46,818 nt of DNA from Actinomycetota bacterium (GCA_005773635.1 SXHN01000084.1:1-46818); one strand, 5' to 3'. Positions 34,735 through 43,750 are shown, counted from the stretch's first letter. Made by a program: numbers and translations. The notes: generated from the sequence alone by a model not told the origin.

Positions 34735-35472
34735 ATGCAGGTTCGTAGATTCGGCGCGGCGGCGATCGTCGCGGGCATCGTGGGCATGGGAGTAGGGCTT
34801 GCGGGAGGCCCGGTCGCGGCGCATGTGACCGTAAATCCGCGTGAGGCGGAACAGGGCGGCTTCGCGAAGTTGACGTTCCGCGCCCCGACCGAGCGTGCGG
34901 TGCCGACGACGAAGATTGAGGTGAAGTTTCCCGAGACGCAGCCGCTTGCTTTTGTGAATGTGCAGCCAGTGACGGGTTGGACCTATGCGGTGAAGAAGCG
35001 GACGTTGGCGGAGCCAATCGACGTGTTCGGTGAGAAGGTCTCGGAGGTCGTGGACACGGTCACCTGGAGCGGCGGCAAAATTCTTGCCGGAGAGTTCCAG
35101 GAGTTCAGTGTGTCGGTTGGACCGCTGCCGACCGCTGCGTCGATGACGTTCCTAGCGAATCAGACGTATGAGGACGGGGAGATCGTGCGTTGGATCGAGC
35201 CCACTCCTTCGGACGGTGAGGAACCCGAGCATCCTGCGCCGGTGCTGACGTTGACACCCGCTAGTCAGGGCGAAGGTGCGACGACCACGACCGCGGGTTC
35301 TACGACGACCTCTACGACGGCGTCGACATCCGGCGCGAAATCGGAGGACGGCGCAAGTCAGGACGATGTCGATTCAGCGAAGACCATGTCGATCGTCGCG
35401 CTGGTCGCGGGCATCACCGGGCTAGTGCTCGGTGGGGGCGCGATAGCGGTGTCGCGTCGTCGTACGTCTTGA
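34735..35472 (+). CDS. YcnI-like copper-binding protein (DUF1775)
   Basis: A 245-residue exported protein. The signal peptide (GAAAIVAGIVGMGVGLAGGP) ends so that the mature protein begins with a histidine (AAHVTVNPREAEQGG), the N-terminal Cu(II) ligand of YcnI-type proteins. The DUF1775 beta-sandwich continues to about residue 155, then a Thr/Ser/Ala-rich linker (TTTTAGSTTTSTTAST) and a C-terminal membrane anchor followed by RRRTS. YcnI proteins are thought to deliver copper to membrane proteins. The ATG at 34735 has a GGGAG site; the frame back to 34480 crosses repeat A. The CopC-CopD gene follows 18 bases later. It is cargo of the first element unit. Confidence 0.88.
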   Translation: MQVRRFGAAAIVAGIVGMGVGLAGGPVAAHVTVNPREAEQGGFAKLTFRAPTERAVPTTKIEVKFPETQPLAFVNVQPVTGWTYAVKKRTLAEPIDVFGEKVSEVVDTVTWSGGKILAGEFQEFSVSVGPLPTAASMTFLANQTYEDGEIVRWIEPTPSDGEEPEHPAPVLTLTPASQGEGATTTTAGSTTTSTTASTSGAKSEDGASQDDVDSAKTMSIVALVAGITGLVLGGGAIAVSRRRTS

Positions 35473-35490
35473 CCTGGCACCGTCCGGCTG

Positions 35491-37167
35491 ATGCGACGGA
35501 CTTCGTCATGTAGCGCGCGTTGGCGCTGGATCAAATACGCGATCGTCGCCGTGACATTCGCTGCACTCGTAATTCCCAGCGTCCCGCAGCGTGCTGACGC
35601 GCACGCAGAACTCGAACGATCGGACCCGCTCGCAGGCGCGCAGTATCCGGCGCAAGAGCCACCGTCCGCGATCGTGCTCACGTTCGGCGAAGCCGTTCGT
35701 GCCGCTGACGACGCGATCGTGGTCTACGACAGCGCGGGTCGAGCAGTCGGAGGGGTGTCACGCCCGACGAAACCGGACGACCGAACGGTACGTGTCAAGC
35801 TCCCGGGTCTTCCCGACGGCGGTTACGTCGCTGCATGGAAGGTCGTGTCGGCCGACTCGCATCCGATTCAAGGCTCGATTGTGTTCACCGTGGGGCGAGC
35901 TGTGCCCGTGAGTGAGCGGGTGCTGGCCTCAGTCGACGCTGGCGCCGACAGCGCTGTCGAGATCGCATTCGGGTTGCTGCGCGCGCTGGCGTACGGCGGG
36001 GCGTTGCTGCTCGCTGGAATCGCGCTCATCGCAGGGTGGTTGTGGCCGGGCGGCGGGGTGCGGACGCGCGCCCCGTTACTCGTTGCCGCCGCGGTTGTGA
36101 TGGTGTGCGCGTTGCTGGTGATCCCGTTGCAGGCTGCGTACTCGGCAGGTGGGTTCAGCGACGCCTGGTCGTCGTCCGCAATTTCTGATGTGTTGCGCGC
36201 TCGCTTCGGGCAGATGGCGCTCACTCGCGCTCTGCTCGCGCTCGGTTGTGTCGGCGCGTTGTGGGGGGCGCGGCGCTCAGGTGACGCGCGATCCACAGGG
36301 GTATTAGTGGCGCTGTTCGCATCGGGCGCTCTCGCCACATTCACGTTCGCGGGGCACGCCGAAACCGGCCGCTGGCCTTTGGTCGCCATCGGCGTGGATC
36401 TCGTGCACCTGTTTGCGGCGGCAGTGTGGCTGTCCGGCGTCGTGCTGCTCGTCCTGGCATTCCGCCAAAGCGTCCCGAACAGCACTCTGCTCGGCGGCGC
36501 GCAGCGGTTCTCGGGTCGTATCGCTGCTCCTGCGATCTCGGTTGTCGTGTTGAGCGGCACTGTGCAGGCGCTACGCCAGTCGGGCGCGCTCGACGACTTC
36601 GTTGACACGACGTATGGCCGACTGGTCTTAGCCAAGGTCTTGCTCGTCGGTGCAACACTCGTCGTCGCCGCGTTTGCGCGCCGCGCCCTACAGAAACCGG
36701 CAGCCGATCCCGAACCGCGGGTGCTGTACCGCGTCGTACGACTTGAAGTCGTCCACGCGATCGCGATCCTTGCCGTGACCGCCGTGCTAGTCAACACCGT
36801 GCCCGCCAGAGAAACGAGCGAGCACGCCAACCACCGCCCCACAACGCGCAACTCGTTCGAAACCCAAGTCAAGGAACAGGGCTACACCTTCGCGATCACG
36901 GTCGACCCGAACACCGCAGGAACCCAAAGCCTGACCGTGCGCATCACCGGCCCCGACGGACAACCGTTCACACCAATTGAGACCCGCGCAACCGTCGCCG
37001 ACATCACCCGCGACCTCCCGCCAGCGTCAGTCCCACTCGAACCCAAGGCCGACCTACTTCGCGGCGACCTCGCCCTCGTCTACGCCGACACATGGCGACT
37101 CACCATTACCGCAGTCGTTGATGAGTTCGCCCAAGCGAAGATCTCCGTCGACATCCCGATCCACTGA
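35491..37167 (+). CDS. CopC-CopD fusion copper transport protein (YcnJ-like)
   Basis: A 558-residue protein. A signal sequence ends at QRADAHAELERSDP, leaving the N-terminal histidine used by CopC for Cu(II); the other ligands are visible in SADSHPIQGSIVF. About eight membrane spans of the CopD domain follow from residue 150 to 435, with GHAETGRWPLVAIGVDLVHL typical of CopD. The last 110 residues (from RNSFETQVKEQGYTF) form an exported FixH/YtkA-like beta domain. Such proteins bring copper through the membrane. It lies in one operon with the YcnI-like gene and ends 177 bases before a recombinase relic. By eye this unit is more GC-rich than the chromosome to its left. Confidence 0.88.
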   Translation: MRRTSSCSARWRWIKYAIVAVTFAALVIPSVPQRADAHAELERSDPLAGAQYPAQEPPSAIVLTFGEAVRAADDAIVVYDSAGRAVGGVSRPTKPDDRTVRVKLPGLPDGGYVAAWKVVSADSHPIQGSIVFTVGRAVPVSERVLASVDAGADSAVEIAFGLLRALAYGGALLLAGIALIAGWLWPGGGVRTRAPLLVAAAVVMVCALLVIPLQAAYSAGGFSDAWSSSAISDVLRARFGQMALTRALLALGCVGALWGARRSGDARSTGVLVALFASGALATFTFAGHAETGRWPLVAIGVDLVHLFAAAVWLSGVVLLVLAFRQSVPNSTLLGGAQRFSGRIAAPAISVVVLSGTVQALRQSGALDDFVDTTYGRLVLAKVLLVGATLVVAAFARRALQKPAADPEPRVLYRVVRLEVVHAIAILAVTAVLVNTVPARETSEHANHRPTTRNSFETQVKEQGYTFAITVDPNTAGTQSLTVRITGPDGQPFTPIETRATVADITRDLPPASVPLEPKADLLRGDLALVYADTWRLTITAVVDEFAQAKISVDIPIH

Positions 37168-37343
37168 TGTTCATTCCGTCCCACAGCTACTCGGACACCA
37201 ACATCCGACACGTCGAAGGAACCCGACCGTCAGCCGACCGCGAACCTTCGAGCAACGCACGCTCAACCTCAGCGGCGAAACCATCTGGCCGCTACAAATC
37301 ACCGGCACCGAACGCCGGATCTAGGTCGGATGCCCCGATCTCG

Positions 37344-37463
37344 CACAAGACGCTCGCCGCGTATCCGGACCATCTCGAAGTGGTCGTAGACGGCGTTTCA
37401 ACGATAAACGTCCTGCTCAGCGAGGTCGGGCTGAAAGAGTCGCAGAATGTTCGTGTCGGAGGG
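37344..37463 (+). pseudogene. C-terminal relic of a serine recombinase (first, divergent)
   Basis: The open frame here reads PDHLEVVVDGVSTINVLL and then SEVGLKESQNVRVGGP up to the attachment core. This aligns with the end of the complete recombinase (GDHVVVKVHGAPPLNMTF, EETGLVRAGEFPACRR) in the same frame and at the same distance from the core, but is clearly divergent from it. Nothing upstream looks like the rest of a recombinase. I infer that a related but different recombinase once served the first unit and was lost except for the part adjoining the attachment site. Confidence 0.65.
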
Positions 37464-37656
37464 CCGAAGAAGCCGATATCCACTGGCGGTTACGGCCGTG
37501 GGCAGAGGCGTCGTAGATCGCCTCGATCGACAGGCCGTTGTCTCGAAACTCCGACTGGCAGGTGAAGACCTGGGCCGACACGCCGCAGGTCACGGTTGCA
37601 GGGATTCTGGCCTTTGGGTCCTTGCATAACACACACAGAGCGGGCAATCGGAGCGG
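37452..37656. repeat. Element left end, copy B
   Basis: It begins with the core CGTGTCGGAGGG. The first 66 or so bases are nearly identical to copy C at 42135, including CCGATATCCACTGGCGGTTA. The middle has diverged. A second conserved block at 37621-37656, starting CTTGCATAACAC and ending GCAATCGGAGCGG, matches 42339-42374 at 35 of 36 bases. The bounds of the left end are thus fixed by two conserved blocks. Confidence 0.8.
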
Positions 37657-37916
37657 TTTCGAGATTGTGTACGCCGCCATACGCGAGTGCGGCCTCGACG
37701 CCTTGGGGGCACGTTGGTGTTAGCGATACCAGCTGAGTTGTTCACTGGTCGCTAGCAGCGCGCCTGACCGACTCGAAATGCGCGCCTACTGGTACCTGGT
37801 CGTACCATTCCACGCGCTCGTGTTCCCGGGACTGATTAAAGGAATCGCTCGCGACGCAACGTATCGCTGAGACAAACTCGACGACCCGATCGCGATCACT
37901 CAACGCAACAGTGCCG
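37464..37916. other. Gene-poor stretch after junction B
   Basis: This 453-base stretch holds the rest of left-end copy B (to 37656), then a frame with a probable DUF2867 C-terminal relic (37724-37870), and the end of the GGDEF-EAL gene on the other strand. I see no intact gene in it. Confidence 0.6.
37724..37870 (+). pseudogene. C-terminal relic of a DUF2867-like protein
   Basis: An open frame without a plausible start ends in LEMRAYWYLVVPFHALVFPG and LIKGIARDATYR followed by a stop. The pattern Y-W-x-L-x-x-P-F-H-x-L-x-F-P-G-L is the usual C-terminal helix of DUF2867 proteins, but nothing before it fits the family. I read it as a fragment left by deletion inside the second unit. An intact DUF2867 gene flanks the array on the left. 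Confidence 0.45.
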
Positions 37917-40214
37917 CTACGCGGCGGTTGCGACGTCTGGCGCGTGGTATCCGAGAACAGGACCTTCCAGCAGCGACGCGACTGCATCGGCTGGGACTGG
38001 TCGAGACAGCAGATAGCCTTGGAGATAGTCGCAGCGCAACATAATGAGTGTGGCTAGCTGCTCGTGAGTTTCGACGCCTTCAGCCACTACCCGGACGTTG
38101 AGATTTCGAGCTAGCGCAATGACGCCAGCGACGATCGCCGTGTCGTCGTGATCACTCCCCAATGTTCGCACAAACGATTGATCGACTTTGATGATGTTGA
38201 TAGGAAATGTGCGTAGATACGTGAGTGACGAATAACCAGTACCGAAGTCATCGAGTGCCAAGTTGACACCTACTTCCCGCAATGCGCGCAGGAAGATCGC
38301 GGCATTTATCGCATCGTCGATCAGAGAACTCTCTGTGATTTCAAGTGTCAGCAATGTAGCGTCAAGACCCGAGGTCGCGAGCGCATCCATGACAACATCA
38401 ACAATCGCACCTCCGAGAATCTGTCGACTTGAGACGTTGACTGCCAGGCCGAGACGACGGTCGGGCCACTGTTGAGCCCACGATGCTGCTTGGACACATG
38501 CTTCGCGCAGAACCCAAGCACCGATCTCTGGCATCAAGCCAATCTCTTCGGCAATGGGTAGGAAACAGTTCGGAGGCACCAGGCCATGACCTGGCCGATC
38601 CCAGCGGATGAGCGCTTCAAAGCTCTCAATATCACCCGAGTCTGTGTCCACGACTGGTTGGTAGTGCAACACAAATTCCTTGCAATGGAGGGCTTGACGC
38701 AGGGCTTGTTCCGTAGAGAGTCGGTCGGTTACCCAGTGCTGCATCGCTTCGTCGAAGAGTTCGAAGCATCCGGACCCCGACTCTTTTGCGCGATACATAG
38801 CCGTATCGGCATTGCGCATGATCTCATCGACGCTTTGCGAGCCATCCCACGTGACTGCGATCCCGATGCTTGCGCTGACGGAGGCGTCTTTGTCTCCAAG
38901 GTTGAATGGTGTACTGATGCTTTCGACGATGCGCTGCGCTACGTCAGTGGCGTCACGTAGATGCTCGCCGTTTTCCAGCAAGACCACGAACTCGTCGCCG
39001 CCAATGCGGGCCACAGTGTCAATCTCGCGGACCACGCCCCCGATGCGAGTAGCGGCTTCGATAAGCAGTCGATCGCCGGCTATGTGGCCAAGGCCGTCGT
39101 TGACGGCCTTGAAACGGTTAAGGTCAACGAACAGAACACTCAGCATTTGTTGAGTGCGTCGTACCCTAGCGAGCGCTTGCTCGAGGCACTCGTTGAACAA
39201 CACTCGGTTTGGAAGACCCGTCAGCGAATCATGCGATGCCTGAAACGACAATTCCTCCTCGAATCGCTTCTGATCGGATAAGTCACGCACGTGCGCCGAG
39301 ATCAATGGAACAGAACCCTCAACATCAATCACACTGGTGGAGATCAACACCGGGAAGCGAGTGCCGTCGCGGCGCATTACTTCAACTTCCAAACCCTTTC
39401 GTAGCACTGCGTTCTCGCCCTCGAGGGCATAGGATTTGAACCAATCTCCGACCCCATCGCGAAGTTCGGGAACCATCAGGACCGCAATGGACTCACCCAC
39501 CATTTCTTCACTGGTGGTGCAGAACATTTTCTCGGCTGCCGCATTGAATGCCACAACGATTGCATTCATGTTCATCGTAACAATGCCATCGGCCGCGTTC
39601 TCTACGACTGCCCGATGTTGTGCTTCACTCAACTCCAGGGCATCTCGCGCAACGCGTTCTTCAACTGCACGGACTTCGAGCACTTCCTGTGTTTGGCCTG
39701 CCTTGACAATCGCAATACCAAATACCACGGCACCGAGGAAACCTACGGTTTGTGCGTGGGATTGCGCCAAAATACTCGGCGCTACTTCCAGAAAGATCAA
39801 GAGTTGACCGACTGTGCACCCAAAAAACGACCACCCAGCAAGGGGTCGCCATGCCGCCGAACCAATCTGATCGATATCTATCTGCGCAGAAAACACGTAG
39901 GCCATTCCCAGCGCAGGCCCCCAACCGCTGAGATAGATAGTCGCGGTAACCGACAACATGTTGCAAAATGAGCGGACGTGCAACCGCCACGATCCCGTCT
40001 CGGCGTCGCTCCACCGTTCAAGAAGTTTGCTGACAACGGGTGCCGAAAGCAGCACCAGGGCATAAGCCCATACAGGTGCTTGAGCGACAAGTTGAAAATG
40101 CCGCATGATCAACAGCAGCGCGAGCGAGGCCGGGCCAACCGCGTACAACCACCCGTGCAGCTTGGAACCACCTGCGGCGATTTCGCCAGTACGAGGCGCG
40201 GGTGCGGGGCGCAT
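37917..40214 (-). CDS. Membrane-bound PAS-GGDEF-EAL cyclic-di-GMP protein
   Basis: A 765-residue protein. Residues 20-175 hold about five membrane spans, a PAS domain follows (HRAVVENAADGIVTMNMNA, near 200-310), then GGDEF and EAL domains. The GGDEF motif is intact at 405-409 (ARIGGDEFVVLL). The EAL motif is intact at 533-535 (SFEALIRWDR), with TLEITESSLIDD, DDFGTGYSSL and VVAEGVET also present. The protein therefore could both make and degrade cyclic di-GMP in response to a signal sensed by the membrane or PAS part. The start is ATG at 40214, with GATACT 6 bases upstream. It is cargo of the second element unit. Confidence 0.93.
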   Translation of the reverse strand: MRPAPAPRTGEIAAGGSKLHGWLYAVGPASLALLLIMRHFQLVAQAPVWAYALVLLSAPVVSKLLERWSDAETGSWRLHVRSFCNMLSVTATIYLSGWGPALGMAYVFSAQIDIDQIGSAAWRPLAGWSFFGCTVGQLLIFLEVAPSILAQSHAQTVGFLGAVVFGIAIVKAGQTQEVLEVRAVEERVARDALELSEAQHRAVVENAADGIVTMNMNAIVVAFNAAAEKMFCTTSEEMVGESIAVLMVPELRDGVGDWFKSYALEGENAVLRKGLEVEVMRRDGTRFPVLISTSVIDVEGSVPLISAHVRDLSDQKRFEEELSFQASHDSLTGLPNRVLFNECLEQALARVRRTQQMLSVLFVDLNRFKAVNDGLGHIAGDRLLIEAATRIGGVVREIDTVARIGGDEFVVLLENGEHLRDATDVAQRIVESISTPFNLGDKDASVSASIGIAVTWDGSQSVDEIMRNADTAMYRAKESGSGCFELFDEAMQHWVTDRLSTEQALRQALHCKEFVLHYQPVVDTDSGDIESFEALIRWDRPGHGLVPPNCFLPIAEEIGLMPEIGAWVLREACVQAASWAQQWPDRRLGLAVNVSSRQILGGAIVDVVMDALATSGLDATLLTLEITESSLIDDAINAAIFLRALREVGVNLALDDFGTGYSSLTYLRTFPINIIKVDQSFVRTLGSDHDDTAIVAGVIALARNLNVRVVAEGVETHEQLATLIMLRCDYLQGYLLSRPVPADAVASLLEGPVLGYHAPDVATAA

Positions 40215-40342
40215 TTCAACAGTATCGACCCAACGGGTCAGCCGCTAAAGGAACAACCTTGCCCCGAGTGCCCGACACGAAACGCACTGAGGGGCCGCTT
40301 TTCGACTACAAATCCCATTTGAAGTGCCGAGATAGCTGATGA

Positions 40343-40669
40343 ATGTCTGATTCTGCTATGTCTTCCCAGGAACGGGCTAACTGCTTTGCGGCTTCCCTGG
40401 AGTATTGGGACGAGTTGTACGGCTCGGACGTCACAGGCGTTGACCGTCGTGTGGTTCATCGGACAAGCCTCGAAGCGGTTGAAGAAGACCGGGCGTACAC
40501 CGCGACTCAGGACCCCTACTCCCGTTGGAAGCACCTCACCATGCCGGCGATGGGCCTGTTCGAGGCGACCGTCGAACTGTTGAGGTGCATTGGTGCTGCC
40601 GGGAGAGCCAGACAGGCAATGCCAGCCATGGCCGGGTCGTTTCGCGACCATCGAGACGGACCTCGACAG
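40343..40669 (+). CDS. Hypothetical fragment between two minus-strand genes
   Basis: An open frame starts MSDSAMSSQERANCFAAS and includes RAYTATQDPYSRWKHLTMPA and MGLFEATVELL. I do not recognise it. The frame continues past 40669, but from there it lies opposite the F420-type gene and looks like a shadow, so any real gene is probably cut off at this point. The rest of 40215-40670 shows nothing else clear. It may be a relic from rearrangement inside the second unit, or not a gene. Confidence 0.25.
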
Positions 40670-40670
40670 G

Positions 40671-41594
40671 TCAGCGGACGCCGTGCGCGAGCACTCTGGC
40701 GAGAGCTTCTCGGGTGGCCGACTGCTCGTCCTCAGTGCGGGCGAAGATCGCGACTCGAAGGTCCGTCACGCCAGCATCGACGTAGGTGGCGAAGCCATCA
40801 AAGATATCGTCGATCGTGCCGGCAAGCATGAGGTCCGCACCTCCCGCGACGCTTTCGAGATCGAGCACTCTGCGGTAGCTCGGGAACGCGTCGTACATCT
40901 GGCTCATGCGCCGAGAGTGGTCTCTCGCTCCGTCCGGATCCGACGTGACACATACTCCAACGAGTGCGACAACCCGCGGAGGGGTTCGGCCGTGTCGTTC
41001 GGCTGACGCCGTGATGACCGGAACGATGTCACGAGCGATCGTGCGCGGTCCGCAGGAGCCGACCGAAGTGCCGGCCGTGACGCGACCGGCGAGATCGAGC
41101 ATGCGTGGGCCGAGGGCTGCGAGCAACACCGGGCACGGAGCCGCGTCGATCTTCAGCCAACCCTTTGCGAAGACCTGGTCGCCATCGACATTTGCCGGCT
41201 TACCCTCGAGGAGCGGCATCAGCGCATCGAGGAACTCGACGGTTCGCGAGAACGCATGCTGATAGGACTCGCCGAAGAACCCCTCGGTGACGATCTGATG
41301 GGACGCGCCGATGCCGAGGGTGAAACGGCCGTCGAGCGCGTTCTGCGCCGTCAGTGCCTGCGCCGCGAGGGCGAGCGGATGTCGACCAGTGAGCGGCACG
41401 ACCGAAGTCCCCAGCTCCCGAAACTCGGGAACGTCAGCACCGACGGCCGCAAGCGCGACGATCGGATCGATACCGAAAACCTGCGACACCCAGAAGCTCT
41501 CGAATCCCGTGGCCGCGGCCCAGTGGGCTTCCTCTCGGAGATCGGCGACGCTGCGAACCTCGGTCCCCGCGCTGTAGCCCATTCGTACGCCCAT
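40671..41594 (-). CDS. LLM-class (F420-type) oxidoreductase
   Basis: A 307-residue protein of the bacterial luciferase-like family, F420-dependent branch. The start LMGVRMGYSAGTEVRSVADL leads into the TIM barrel; FESFWVSQVFGIDPIVALAA, DGRFTLGIGASHQIVTEGFF and PVLLAALGPRMLDLAGRVTAG are typical of actinobacterial F420 enzymes. These transfer hydride between coenzyme F420 and an unknown substrate. I chose the ATG at 41594; an ATG at 41582 is close by, and the longer frame to 41720 is rejected. It is cargo of the second unit and ends 164 bases before the second recombinase relic. Confidence 0.85.
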   Translation of the reverse strand: MGVRMGYSAGTEVRSVADLREEAHWAAATGFESFWVSQVFGIDPIVALAAVGADVPEFRELGTSVVPLTGRHPLALAAQALTAQNALDGRFTLGIGASHQIVTEGFFGESYQHAFSRTVEFLDALMPLLEGKPANVDGDQVFAKGWLKIDAAPCPVLLAALGPRMLDLAGRVTAGTSVGSCGPRTIARDIVPVITASAERHGRTPPRVVALVGVCVTSDPDGARDHSRRMSQMYDAFPSYRRVLDLESVAGGADLMLAGTIDDIFDGFATYVDAGVTDLRVAIFARTEDEQSATREALARVLAHGVR

Positions 41595-41758
41595 CAGGTT
41601 GACCGTACTAAGGAACTCCCTCGTGGCTCTGCACGACACTCCCGTCGCTCGGCATCGCCGGGTCGGCGGTACGGCCAAACACCGAATCCTTGACGCACAA
41701 TAATCGCGCGACGCGTGCACTCCGATCTGCCGATATGGGCGGTCCGTTTCGGTGGGTG

Positions 41759-42199
41759 CTCCGTAGCGAACAACGGAAGCTGCTCCAGTTGCACTATGCA
41801 GGCGAGATCAGTAGCGCGCTGTTCGCGGACGAAGAACGTCGGCTCGCAGCACAGATCGAAGTCCTCGTTGAAGCTGACTCCGCGCAAGCAATCGAGGAAC
41901 AACAGGCCCTGGACCTCGCGACCGAATTTGATCAGGTCGTGGACTACCTCGAAACCGTCGATATCGAGACGCTTTGGGGGTCAGCGTCAGAGACAGAACG
42001 CCGAACTCTGCTCAATGAGTTACTTGATCAAATCGAAGTCCACGAAGATCAGCTCGTGGTCAAAGTGCACGGAGCGCCACCGCTCAACATGACTTTTGAG
42101 GAAACCGGCCTGGTCAGAGCCGGTGAATTTCCTTCGTGTCGGAGGGCCGAAGAAACCGATATCCACTGGCGGTTACGGCCGTGGGCAGCCGCGTCGTAG
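41759..42199 (+). pseudogene. C-terminal relic of a serine recombinase (second)
   Basis: From LRSEQRKLLQLHYAGEISSA to the attachment core the frame matches the last third of the complete recombinase at 112 of 129 residues by hand count. The part encoding the catalytic, recombinase and zinc domains is absent and similarity stops abruptly at about 41759. Beyond the core the frame continues through left-end sequence of the next unit (AEETDIHWRLRPWAAAS) to a stop at 42199. This shows what the recombinase C terminus looks like when its attachment site is joined to an element left end. Confidence 0.82.
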
Positions 42200-42374
42200 A
42201 GCGTCAAAGTCAGCGGGCCGTTGTCGCGAGATTGCGACTGGCGGCTGGCGGCTTGGAGCAGCGGCTGATCCGCCGGTGCCGCAGGTTGCCTCTCAATACT
42301 GCGACATTCGAAACCTGTCGATGCGGTGTCCAGTAGGACTTGCATAACACGCACAGAGCGGGCAATCGGAGCGG
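42135..42374. repeat. Element left end, copy C
   Basis: The core CGTGTCGGAGGG is followed by about 55 bases nearly identical to copy B, then a 44-base block shared with copy A (42233-42276), then the 36-base block shared with copy B (42339-42374). It is the fullest copy and marks the left boundary of the complete unit 3. Confidence 0.82.
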
Positions 42375-42541
42375 GTGAATCAGAATGCTAACGGCCTTGT
42401 TCGTCGAGGCGAAGATCTGCCAAGCGAGCAGGCTCTTGGCGATTAGGGACACCTTTTCCATGCTGATGCGAACCGTCGAGGGTCCGAGCGCGACACTTAC
42501 CCAGAGCGGGCGAAGTGGCCCAGCAGATCCGAGGAGATTTC
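42200..42541. other. Left-end and leader region of unit 3
   Basis: The first part is left-end copy C, described separately. From 42375 to the lipoprotein start I see no gene; the only structure is the GAGGAG site just before 42542. A promoter for the lipoprotein is expected here but none is convincing. Confidence 0.5.
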
Positions 42542-43351
42542 ATGCTGTCGTCCACGCTGCGCAGTCGGGCTCTCGCCCTCGTTTCGCCCTTCGTGCTCCT
42601 CCTCGCTGCGTGCGGCGGCAGCGACAATCCCACCGGTGGATCCACAACGAGCTCCTCCCGAGCCGGCGAAGCCAAGTCGACGGGGACCGTGGCGTTCGGC
42701 GCGCCGGCCAACGGTGCCGCCGTCGCCGGCGGGGTTGGCGTCAGCATGACCGCGCAGGGGATCAATATTGAGAAGGCCGGCTCGGTCCGCGACGGCGCCG
42801 GCCACTTCCACGTCATCGCCGGCACCCAATGCGTAACGCCGGGTACAGCGATTGTCAGCGACGCGGATCACATTCATGTCGACGACGGTCAATCGAACGC
42901 GACGATCTACCTCGAGCCGGGCGCCCACCGTTTGTGCCTCCAGGTGGGCGATGGTGCCCATTTTGCCCTCGACGCTACCGACACTGTCACGATCGACGTG
43001 GGCATCGTCGACCACGCTCAATGGTGCGAAGTCTCCGACGAAGTCAACGAGCTCTTTGACGGCAACGACGACGTGATCGAGTTTGCCAAACGCCAGGTCG
43101 GCTACGAAAACGCGCGACGTCTCCTCGCGCAGCTGTCCGACGCTCTCGACCAGGTGGACGCGGATGTTCGCAGCGAGGTGGCCAACGCGATCGATTTCGG
43201 CCGCATCTTTGCGACGGCGTATATCGAGTCCGATGACGACCAGGGCGCCTTCGCTGCGATCGAGAAAGCGTTCGCTCGGGAGGGCGCCCCGCGCGACCCA
43301 GGTCCCGGCTCGGCGACTTCGATCCTCGCCAAATGCGGCGCCGTCAACTGA
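42542..43351 (+). CDS. DUF4399-type lipoprotein
   Basis: A 269-residue lipoprotein. The signal sequence ends in the lipobox LLLAACGG, giving a lipidated cysteine near residue 21, followed by a Gly/Ser/Thr linker. Residues from about 45 to 150 resemble DUF4399: GAGHFHVIAGTQC, DADHIHVDDGQSN and EPGAHRLCLQVGDGAHFAL, rich in histidines that could bind metal. The last 120 residues are acidic and helical, with no recognised domain. The ATG at 42542 has a GAGGAG site; the frame from 42515 lacks one. It is the first cargo gene of unit 3 and reads GC-rich by eye. Confidence 0.78.
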   Translation: MLSSTLRSRALALVSPFVLLLAACGGSDNPTGGSTTSSSRAGEAKSTGTVAFGAPANGAAVAGGVGVSMTAQGINIEKAGSVRDGAGHFHVIAGTQCVTPGTAIVSDADHIHVDDGQSNATIYLEPGAHRLCLQVGDGAHFALDATDTVTIDVGIVDHAQWCEVSDEVNELFDGNDDVIEFAKRQVGYENARRLLAQLSDALDQVDADVRSEVANAIDFGRIFATAYIESDDDQGAFAAIEKAFAREGAPRDPGPGSATSILAKCGAVN

Positions 43352-43750
43352 AACTCAAGTCCCGGAGACAAATGGGATCCGTGCCCGAACCACGACACCG
43401 AGAACGAACCCGCCGAACAAGTCCGCAAGTCACGATCCGTATTCGCAAGTATCCACCAGGTTCACCCGCATGATGCTTTTGCTCGGTTTATGCATTCCAA
43501 CGCAAAGACGCAGCAGCAACGTTTCCAAGAGTCAGTAGAACAGCGTTTTCGCGACGAACGACAAACTTGAATCACGCATTTCATCGTCGATAGCCGAACG
43601 GACACTTCGTGCACTCAGAACTGCCGATCTGCTCGTCCACGTTTGTGGGTGCGCTGTTGTAACACAGCACCCGCAAATTGCATACTGGCATAGATTCGCG
43701 CTGAGCTGCGAGGATGTGTCACGAGTCATTCGATCTTGTTTGGGGGATGT
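43352..43750. other. Intergenic stretch between lipoprotein and small membrane gene
   Basis: In the lipoprotein frame, directly after its stop, about 65 open codons run to 43570 (including NEPAEQVRKSRSVFASIHQV and DAFARFMHSNAK) with no upstream start codon; they could be a relic of a longer gene. Beyond that I see only the inverted repeat at 43647-43672. Confidence 0.4.
43647..43672. repeat. Inverted repeat upstream of the small membrane gene
   Basis: GGGTGC and GCACCC are 14 bases apart, with partly complementary bases between them. It could be a terminator for the lipoprotein region or an origin element; there is no T-run. Confidence 0.35.

Noticed and set aside
35868-36872. Long minus-strand open frame of 334 codons inside the CopC-CopD gene
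   Set aside because: It is the antisense shadow of a GC-rich gene, rich in Thr, Ser, Ala and Arg, with no recognisable domain.
36977-37324. Open frame across the end of the CopC-CopD gene
   Set aside because: Most of it lies under the copper gene in another frame; the short unique tail has no recognisable family.
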